From Dysgonamonadaceae bacterium (GTDB lineage Bacteria > Bacteroidota > Bacteroidia > Bacteroidales > Azobacteroidaceae): a stretch of DNA of 6,377 bases. The stretch spans positions 1-6,377 of the forward strand of contig JAITCT010000186.1 of NCBI GenBank assembly GCA_031282925.1, in the 5' to 3' direction. The notes under the pieces were generated by a model. It saw only the letters and a list, made by a program, of their open reading frames with translations. It did no database searches and was not told the DNA's origin. Below, piece after piece: positions 1 to 6,377 of the stretch. The translations under genes were made by a program, and so were the position numbers. Each line of letters begins with the position of its first letter. Position 1 is the stretch's first letter.

Positions 1-1713
1 AATTACAAGGTATTCCTGAGGATGAAACAAAGTTTCGCTACCAGCCAAAGGATAAGATTTGTTCAATGAGCCGTCGGAAGGTTTTCGGGTCGTGAAGCTC
101 AAAAACCGCAAATCGAATACTTTGTAGGAATTATTGTATATTTCAACATATTCTGCGCTTCCCGCAGGTGGATCGAACAAGATTTCACTGATGATTATGT
201 CGCTTGGGTCAGGATCAGGATTGGAATTTGAGTCGGGTTCTTGCTTCGGTTCGGGTTCCGGTTCAGGATTGCCGCTTTCCAAGTCCTTCACCAGAAAATC
301 GTCAAAATAAAACGCTTTGCTGCGAGTGGAACTGAAATAGCAGACAACTCCGAAAACCGAACTCTCAAGTGATTCCAAAATGCTGCAATTTCCTTCGAGA
401 ACGTAATCGGTTTCATCATCCAGCTTTGAATATAACCTGAAATTTCCGTTGCCGTCCAAAACGGCTTTTAACCGGAGTGCAACCGTGGCTTTATCCAAAC
501 GTTTTTCTTTCCCTTCAATCAGCATTTTGTTGTTTTTCCCTTTTTGGGACCGGATTAAACAGATATTTTTTTTGCCGTAACCGATTCGGACGAAAAGACC
601 GTTCGGGTCGCCGGTCAAATTGCTTTCGTCGCTACACAAAAATACTTTGGTATAGTTGGACTCCGTAGGATTAAAATCCGTTTTCATCCACCATTCCCAT
701 TGCATATTTCGCGAAAAAGCCAAAGAAGTTTTTAACTGTGCCGGAGAGTCGGCGCCCGAAGCGTTTAACTGCAACTGCAAGTAGCCATTTACGGTGAACT
801 TGCCTGTATCGCCCGTCCATTCAACCTGACGAGTGCCGCCATGAAACAAACCGTCAAAAAAATTTTCCGATAAAGTCGAATCGGGAACTGATTCAAGTTC
901 AGGCTTTGGTTCTACTTCCGGTTCAGGCTCATGTTCTACCTCCGGTTCAGATTCTGATTCCGATTCAGGCTCAAGCTCAGGTTCCAGTTCAGTCTCCGGT
1001 TCTAATTCCGGTTCCGGTCTCTGTTCCGGCTCCTGCTCCGGTTCGGGATTTCCGCTTTCCAATTTCCGCACCAGAAAATCGTCGAAATAAAATGCTTTGC
1101 TGTAAGTGGAACTGAAATAGCAGGCAATTCCGAAAACCGTACCATCAAATGATTCCAAAATGCTGCAACTTCCTTCGAGAACGTAATCGGTTTCATCATC
1201 CAGCTTTGAATATAAATTGAAATTTCCGTTGTTATCCAAAGTGGCTTTTAATCGAAGCGAGACCGATGTTTGGTTCAAACGGTTGGTAGTTCCGGAAATT
1301 AGCGTTGTGTTGTATTTCCCTTTTTGGGACAGGACTAAGCAAACATTTTTTTGAGCAGACCCAATCAAGACGAAAAGACCGTTCTGTTCGCCGGTCAAAT
1401 TGTTTTCGTCGCTACACAAAAATACTTCGGTATAGTTGGATGCCGCAGGATTAAAATCCGTTTTCATCCACCACTCCCATTGCATATTTCGCGAAAAAGC
1501 CAAAGAAGTTGTCAACTGCGCCGGAGAATCGGTGCTTGAAGCGTTTAATTGCAACTGAAAATATTCATTTACAATAAATTTATTCACGTCGCCCGTCCAT
1601 TCCACAGAACGATCACTGCCATGAAACAGGTCATCACTAAAATTTTCCGATAATTGGGAAAAAGATACACACGGTAGTAAAAAAAATGATACAAAAAAAA
1701 AGAACTTGTTCAT
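1..1713 (-). CDS. Secreted lamin-tail-domain protein with duplicated N-terminal module (3' end outside window)
   Basis: Reading from ATG at 1713, the frame stays open for 571 codons to the left edge, so the C-terminus is missing. Residues 1-19 look like a Sec signal peptide: MNK, a Phe/Leu-rich core, then SFS before Gln20, a usual signal peptidase I site in this phylum. Cys15 follows Pro, so a lipobox is unlikely. Residues 21-222 and 281-482 are two copies of one module (LSENF.D.LFHG at the start, [11 protein letters not shown] in the middle, FYFDDFLV near the end). This matches, from memory, N-terminal beta-sandwich modules that precede lamin-tail domains in Bacteroidetes surface proteins. 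Residues 223-278 are a Glu/Pro-rich linker and 483-504 a shorter Pro/Asp/Asn linker. From 505, [22 protein letters not shown] is replaced here by its hallmark ISEILFDPP...EYVEIYN, the start of a lamin-tail domain (PF00932). It is probably exported, perhaps cell-surface anchored by an unseen C-terminal signal. The exact role and ligand are unknown. It is transcribed from its own promoter behind uvrB. Confidence 0.85.
   Translation of the reverse strand, partial: MNKFFFFVSFFLLPCVSFSQLSENFSDDLFHGSDRSVEWTGDVNKFIVNEYFQLQLNASSTDSPAQLTTSLAFSRNMQWEWWMKTDFNPAASNYTEVFLCSDENNLTGEQNGLFVLIGSAQKNVCLVLSQKGKYNTTLISGTTNRLNQTSVSLRLKATLDNNGNFNLYSKLDDETDYVLEGSCSILESFDGTVFGIACYFSSTYSKAFYFDDFLVRKLESGNPEPEQEPEQRPEPELEPETELEPELEPESESESEPEVEHEPEPEVEPKPELESVPDSTLSENFFDGLFHGGTRQVEWTGDTGKFTVNGYLQLQLNASGADSPAQLKTSLAFSRNMQWEWWMKTDFNPTESNYTKVFLCSDESNLTGDPNGLFVRIGYGKKNICLIRSQKGKNNKMLIEGKEKRLDKATVALRLKAVLDGNGNFRLYSKLDDETDYVLEGNCSILESLESSVFGVVCYFSSTRSKAFYFDDFLVKDLESGNPEPEPEPKQEPDSNSNPDPDPSDIIISEILFDPPAGSAEYVEIYNNSYKVFDLRFLSFTTRKPSDGSLNKSYPLAGSETLFHPQEYLVI
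260..873 (-). repeat. Module copy 2 of the lamin-tail protein (in-gene direct repeat)
   Basis: This is the second copy, encoding residues 281 to about 484, beginning [13 protein letters not shown] and ending [19 protein letters not shown]. The ESGNPEPE ending is shared with copy 1, so the repeated unit includes the start of the linker. The short linker here (residues 483-504) leads into the lamin-tail domain rather than into another module. Confidence 0.9.
880..1047 (-). repeat. Glu/Pro linker, hexanucleotide-type low-complexity repeat
   Basis: These bases encode residues 223-278, an acidic linker built mainly of EP, EPE and ES dipeptides. At DNA level it is a degenerate GAACCG/GAGCCT-like six-base repeat. 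It separates the two modules and should be extended and flexible. Such tracts expand and contract by slippage, which may explain why it is about 34 residues longer than the second linker at 202-267. Confidence 0.85.
1040..1653 (-). repeat. Module copy 1 of the lamin-tail protein (in-gene direct repeat)
   Basis: This stretch encodes residues 21 to about 224. It is homologous to 260-873 at a constant offset of 780 bases (260 codons) with no indels. Similarity is patchy: bases 1441-1500 match 661-720 at 56 of 60 positions, while around 1261-1320 versus 481-540 the copies differ much more. This indicates an in-frame tandem duplication of module plus linker followed by uneven divergence or partial gene conversion. 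Confidence 0.9.
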
Positions 1714-1787
1714 AATAAAACTGTTTTGATTAAGAAATTTTGATTAATTCCGTACTCCCAATAGAAAGGCTATTCGAAATACGGGGA

Positions 1788-1819
1788 CAAATATAGACAA
1801 CTATTTTTAAATAAACAAA
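1788..1819 (-). promoter_or_regulatory. Bacteroidetes-type promoter for the lamin-tail gene
   Basis: On the minus strand, TTTG (1819-1816) is followed after 20 bases by TATATTTG (1795-1788). This matches the known Bacteroidetes primary-sigma consensus of TTTG and TAnnTTTG about 19-21 bases apart. It sits between the uvrB stop and the lamin-tail start and predicts a leader of roughly 70 bases. No terminator hairpin was found between uvrB and this promoter, so some read-through from uvrB is possible. Confidence 0.6.
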
Positions 1820-1841
1820 AAATTGATTATTTAAAAAATGA

Positions 1842-3869
<2,028 letters not shown>

Positions 3870-3904
3870 AGTAAACGTTTTTTCAAATTACGGAATAATG
3901 TGCG

Positions 3905-3938
3905 CAAAACTACTTAAATTTTTTGATTTGGACGCAAA
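3905..3938 (-). promoter_or_regulatory. uvrB: Probable uvrB promoter, Bacteroidetes type
   Basis: On the minus strand, TTTG (3938-3935) is followed after 22 bases by TAGTTTTG (3912-3905), an exact TAnnTTTG match with a spacer at the long end of the range. The predicted leader is about 30 bases. Two weaker TAATTTG strings nearby lack one base of the motif. No SOS (LexA-type) operator is recognisable in this gap. Confidence 0.5.
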
Positions 3939-4063
3939 TTACACGGTTTACAGGCGAAATTTATCCCGCGCGCAGTAGAATGTCTTATAACGGTTAATTC
4001 TTTTTTTGAGGTGCTGTTTTTTTATTGCAATTAAAATCCTGTCAGAGATTATTCAATCGCACT

Positions 4064-4151
4064 GCGTCATTGCGAGCCGCGAAGCAATCCAGAAATGTAC
4101 TGCGGTTATTCTCTCCGGATTGCTTCGCCGCTTCGCGGCTCGCAATGACGC
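4064..4151. repeat. Dispersed-type palindromic repeat (REP/MITE-like)
   Basis: The left arm at 4064-4090 (GCGTCATTGCGAGCC then GCGAAGCAATCC) is the reverse complement of the right arm at 4117-4151, except that the right arm carries eight extra bases (CGCTTCGC) between its two blocks. The outer stem is 15 base pairs and the inner stem 12, around a 26-base loop. A TCATTGCGAG...GAAGCAATCC palindrome of this kind recurs between genes in many unrelated bacteria (recalled, not searched). It may act as a bidirectional transcription barrier or be a non-autonomous mobile repeat. It carries no coding capacity. Confidence 0.8.
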
Positions 4152-4170
4152 GGTGGGGTCAGAGCTAAAA

Positions 4171-4193
4171 GGCACGAGGCACAGCCTCGCACC
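4171..4193. repeat. Short GC-rich hairpin repeat
   Basis: GGCACGAGGC and GCCTCGCACC form a hairpin around an ACA loop. Six central base pairs (CGAGGC with GCCTCG) are perfect, then two mismatches, then two outer pairs. It is followed by a G run (4197-4202). It has no T-run suited to an intrinsic terminator on either strand. It looks like a second small repeat inserted beside the first palindrome. Confidence 0.6.
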
Positions 4194-4211
4194 AACGGGG
4201 GGAAATTATTT

Positions 4212-4273
4212 AAACACGAAAGCACAAAGAAACTGTTAATACACGGTTTTTGTATTTTCGTGCCTTTGTGTTT
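4212..4273. repeat. AT-rich imperfect inverted repeat (AACACGAAAGCAC / GTGCCTTTGTGTT type)
   Basis: The arms at 4212-4228 and 4257-4273 are complementary at 14 of 17 positions. Inside, AATACA (4238-4243) and TGTATT (4251-4256) add a perfect 6-base-pair stem that abuts the right arm. Strings of this sort (cacgaaggcacaaag) are, from memory, frequent intergenic repeats in Bacteroidetes genomes. A terminator role is possible but unproven. Confidence 0.6.
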
Positions 4274-4354
4274 ACAAAAAAAGCCGTTTTGCCCCGATGC
4301 ACAAAACCATACCGTGCGCAGTATAATATATAAACGATAAAAACACAGACAACA

Positions 4355-4980
4355 ATGAAACAATCATTTAGACTTTTGTCCTTTGTTTTGGCGACCGTTT
4401 ATTCTTGTAGCCAAAACAAAGGACAAACGGCCAGAGTTGTTGCCGATGTAGCGCTTGAGAAATCCGTGAATACCGACAATACAGAAAATACACAAGACAA
4501 TCAAATTTGAATTACTCCTCGACAGAATTGCTCAAAATGCTAAAAAACTCGACAGTAAAAACATAACTGTTTCAGACCTTACAGAAGAATTTATTGACAT
4601 TGAAGCAAGAATTAAAACCAAGAAAGAGCTTGAAAATCGTTACAAAGAATTATTGAAACAGGCTAACAAAGTCGAAGAAATAGTAGCTATTGAAAAAGAA
4701 ATCGGCAACCTTAGGACGGATATTGAATCAATTGAGGGACGATTAAAATATCTGAAAGACAAAGTTTCTTATAGTACATTGAACGTTGTTTTTTATGAGA
4801 GAACAAGCTCCCCTTTTGGTTTTAACTCAAAATTCGACATGCAATTCAAAACGGATGGACAAACTTGATTTGGCTTTTTGTAGCTTTGACAAATTTATGA
4901 CCATTCATATTTACAGGATTTGTAATTATCGCATTTACAGACGGCTGAACGGCAGAAACAAGAAGAAAAACGCCACATAG
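4355..4980 (+). pseudogene. Decayed DUF4349 membrane lipoprotein gene
   Basis: Pieces of one DUF4349 (PF14257) gene lie in order but in different frames. ATG at 4355 opens 51 codons (stop at 4508-4510) with a lipoprotein signal, hydrophobic LLSFVLATVYS then Cys18. From about 4500 the next frame gives the DUF4349 coiled-coil core: LTEEFIDIEARIKTKKELE, KVEEIVAIEKEIGNLR, IEGRLKYLKDKVSYSTLNV, ending SPFGFNSKF. A one-base loss near 4833-4838 moves the frame to HAIQNGWTNLIWLFVALTNL, then TGA (4898-4900) where family members have Trp, then PFIFTGFVIIAF: this is the C-terminal membrane helix. A last frame change near 4939 leads to the basic tail RRLNGRNKKKNAT and TAG (4978-4980). The stretch of roughly 100 residues usually found between signal and coiled coil is missing. 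The family's function is unknown; intact members are envelope proteins anchored by lipid and helix. A functional protein is very unlikely, though the first 51 codons could still be translated. Confidence 0.88.
4375..4427. repeat. Perfect 18-base inverted repeat in the lipoprotein signal region
   Basis: Bases 4375-4392 (TTTGTCCTTTGTTTTGGC) are exactly the reverse complement of 4410-4427, around a 17-base loop. The left arm lies in codons for the hydrophobic signal core, the right arm in codons just after the lipobox Cys (SQNKGQ). An 18-of-18 match at this distance is not expected by chance. It could form a strong mRNA hairpin just after the start codon. No T-run follows it, so a terminator is unlikely. 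Confidence 0.85.
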
Positions 4981-5031
4981 CGGTTTAGAGAATGGGAGAA
5001 TCATTATCTAAGTATGCGTGTAAAACAGTTC

Positions 5032-6233
5032 TCATAGGGGAGTAAAATAATTACCGATAATATATAAAGGTACATTTGTCATCCATGATTCTTGTCGATA
5101 ATTGGATAAGGAAGTCCGGATTGCTGTTCCGGGCTTATTTTTTTCACAGAAAAGTTTGAAACTTTTGGCTTTCAGATTTTCTCCTGCTTTTACTTCAATC
5201 GGAATGATATTATCTTCTTCATTTTGAACTACAAAATCAAGTTCATATCTGCCGTTTTCAAACGGTAGATAACAAAAAGAAAGTGCTTCGTTCAATTTCA
5301 GCTACTGAAAAACAAATTGTTCTGTTAATGCGCCTTTATATTCGGTAAATATATCGTCGCCTTTCACAAGTGTTTTTACATTCAGTTTCGACATTGCTCC
5401 GAGCAATCCGACATCATTGTGATAGAGTTTGAAAGCCGAAAGTCCCCGGTAAGCGATAAGCGGCAAAGCGGGCTTTGAAACACTATAAACTTTATGCAAT
5501 AATCCGGCGTCTGTTAGCCACTGAATAGCCACCTCAAATTCTTTTGCTCTGGCGCCTTCTTTTATTACACCGTAAATAAATTTCTTGTTTTCTTTAGCCA
5601 ACTGCGAAGGAATACTGTCCCACACCATATTTATACGCGGCAAAACCTTTTGCGGAGCATGTTTTGAGAAATCGCCACGATAAGCAGTGAGTATTTGCTG
5701 TTGAATTTTGCGTACTTTTTGCCAATCCCTGTTTTGGGCAAAAGCGGCAACGGCTTCGGGCATTCCGCCTACATAAAAAGTAGAAATTCCGTAAAATTGA
5801 GCGGATAAAGTGTCAAAAATCAACTTTCCCAACCGGAAACGATTCGCCCGGATAGATGTTTATTCCGAGTAAAGAACCTGCTGCAATAATTTGATATTCA
5901 GGTGTTTTTTCATAGAAATATTTTAGTGAAGTAATACCTCGCAGGGCTGCTTGAATTTCGTCAAAAACGAGCAAAGTATCTTCCGCTGTAATTGTCAGTT
6001 GGGAATAAGCGTTCAGTAAGGCAATAATCCGGTCTATATTGAAATTATCTTGAAAAATTTCTCTTGGGGCGTCTCTATCTTCAAAATTAATATAAACCAT
6101 TTGACGATATTCCTGCTTCCCAAACTCCTGAAGAAGCCAAGTTTTACCCACTTGCCTTGCCCAAAAACAGAAGTGACTTTTTGTCTTTATCCAATTTCCA
6201 ATTTATCAGCTGTTTAATTGCGATTCTGTACAT
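5032..6233 (-). pseudogene. Decayed COG1373 ATPase (AAA_14 plus DUF4143 nuclease-like domain)
   Basis: This is one gene broken at four places. ATG at 6233 gives MYRIAIKQLINWK... up to LLFLG, then the frame is lost at 6159-6164 (two bases, best explained as GC, missing) inside the P-loop. The next frame gives RQVGKTWLLQEFG (Walker A), VYINFEDRD, LLVFDEIQ (Walker B) and IIAAGSLLGI up to FPVGKVDF, then TGA at 5815-5813. Restoring one T in the run 5815-5819 continues LTLYPLNFTEFL, the expected family text. A deletion near 5775-5790 then joins this to YVGGMPEAV, removing roughly 45-70 residues. The DUF4143 part follows (DFSKHAP, SIPSQLAKENKKFIYG, DVGLLGAMS, GALTEQFVFQ), then TAG at 5304-5302 in the same frame where Gln is expected, then ELDFVVQ...IPIEVKAGENLK, the PD-(D/E)XK-like Asp and Glu-x-Lys pattern, ending at TGA 5034-5032. 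Intact relatives are cytoplasmic predicted ATPases, often multicopy in Bacteroidetes, with unclear role. This copy cannot be functional without recoding. Confidence 0.92.
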
Positions 6234-6309
6234 TTTTTTGCACTTTATTTAATAGATTTATTACACTTTTTTGCACTAAAAAACGCTACGAAATTACACT
6301 TTTTTGCAC
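6228..6309 (-). repeat. Three iterons, exact 33-base period, overlapping the ATPase start codon
   Basis: On the minus strand GTGCAAAAAAGTGTAAT starts at 6309 and again at 6276, and GTGCAAAAAAATGTAC starts at 6243. Spacing is 33 bases both times, close to three helical turns, while the spacer sequences between copies are unrelated. In the third copy ATG (6233-6231) is the ATPase start codon. The pattern fits tandem protein-binding sites, for instance an autoregulatory operator of the ATPase gene. A promoter was not recognised here. Confidence 0.75.
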
Positions 6310-6377
6310 CAATAAGCAAGCAATTTCTAAACGGAGGTGAATTTTCGCAGAGGAATCATAAGTTTTACCGTGATTGA
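6310..6377. other. Right edge, no gene assigned
   Basis: On the minus strand a frame open from the edge reads SITVKLMIPLRKFTSV and ends with TAG at 6329-6327, and another frame is open from the edge into the iteron array. Neither is long enough to recognise. A 3' end of a neighbouring minus-strand gene is possible but cannot be supported from this piece. Confidence 0.3.

Larger units (their letters stand above)
3939..4354. other. Gene-free spacer with clustered palindromes
   Basis: No credible gene lies between the uvrB promoter and the lipoprotein remnant. Short open frames here are translations of the repeats (for example IASREAI and FAARNDA from the palindrome arms). The spacer holds three independent inverted repeats, listed separately, between 4064 and 4273. 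A TATAAT string at 4322-4327 precedes the lipoprotein remnant, but no matching upstream element was found at the usual spacing, so I do not call a promoter there. Confidence 0.7.

Noticed and set aside
906..1115. Plus-strand Pro/Val/Gln repeat frame
   Set aside because: It is the antisense of the Glu/Pro linker hexanucleotide repeat in the lamin-tail gene.
4006..4363. Short open frames on both strands across the palindromes
   Set aside because: Their translations are just the repeat arms read through, with no family resemblance and no start signals.
4898..4900. TGA at an expected Trp codon as a sign of a code in which TGA means Trp
   Set aside because: Trp in the intact uvrB and in the lamin-tail gene is encoded by TGG, no in-frame TGA occurs in them, and this locus also has frameshifts. 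A nonsense mutation in a dead gene is simpler.
5813..5832. Programmed frameshift at the T-run between the ATPase halves
   Set aside because: A further frameshift, an internal deletion and a nonsense codon elsewhere in the same gene make decay the better explanation.
6228..6309. CRISPR-like array
   Set aside because: Conserved units are only about 16 bases with 17-base spacers and three copies, no cas genes are present, and the last unit overlaps a start codon.
6333..6340. GGAGGTGA as a Shine-Dalgarno sequence for a plus-strand gene at the right edge
   Set aside because: No start codon lies at a suitable distance, and other genes here do not use such sites.

Overview
The window reads as chromosomal DNA of a Bacteroidota (Bacteroidetes) bacterium. 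The evidence is the UvrB variant (motif VI reads SLTQTAGRAARN), two promoters of the phylum type (TTTG, about 20 bases, TAnnTTTG), genes without Shine-Dalgarno sequences, a secreted lamin-tail-domain protein, and remnants of a DUF4349 lipoprotein and a COG1373 (AAA_14 plus DUF4143) ATPase, families that are common there. Genus cannot be read from the sequence. The genetic code looks standard: TGG encodes Trp in the intact genes.

Layout. Bases 1-1713 (minus strand) hold the first 571 codons of a secreted modular protein, cut by the left edge. It has a signal peptide, two tandem copies of a roughly 200-residue beta-type module separated by a Glu/Pro linker, a second short linker, then the start of a lamin-tail domain. 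Its own promoter lies in the gap behind uvrB. Bases 1842-3869 (minus strand) are a complete uvrB, starting at GTG, with its own promoter. From 3870 to 4354 there is no gene, but there are three separate palindromic repeat units.

The right-hand third is a gene graveyard. Bases 4355-4980 (plus) are a decayed DUF4349 membrane lipoprotein gene, with a missing middle, two further frame changes and a Trp-to-stop change in its C-terminal membrane helix. Its 5' end contains a perfect 18-base inverted repeat. Bases 5032-6233 (minus) are a decayed COG1373 ATPase with two small frameshifts, an internal deletion and a Gln-to-stop change. The two pseudogenes converge, with about 50 bases between their 3' ends. 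Upstream of the ATPase are three copies of a GTGC-A(6-7)-(G)TGTA element at exactly 33-base spacing, and the last copy contains the ATPase start codon.

Functionally, uvrB (nucleotide excision repair) is the only clearly intact, complete gene. The lamin-tail gene is intact as far as it is visible and appears to be transcribed separately. The genes do not form a joint pathway. I found no CRISPR array, tRNA, rRNA or transposase, and no convincing new multi-gene system. The items most worth checking are the 33-base iteron array, the inverted repeat in the lipoprotein remnant, and the duplicated module of the lamin-tail protein.
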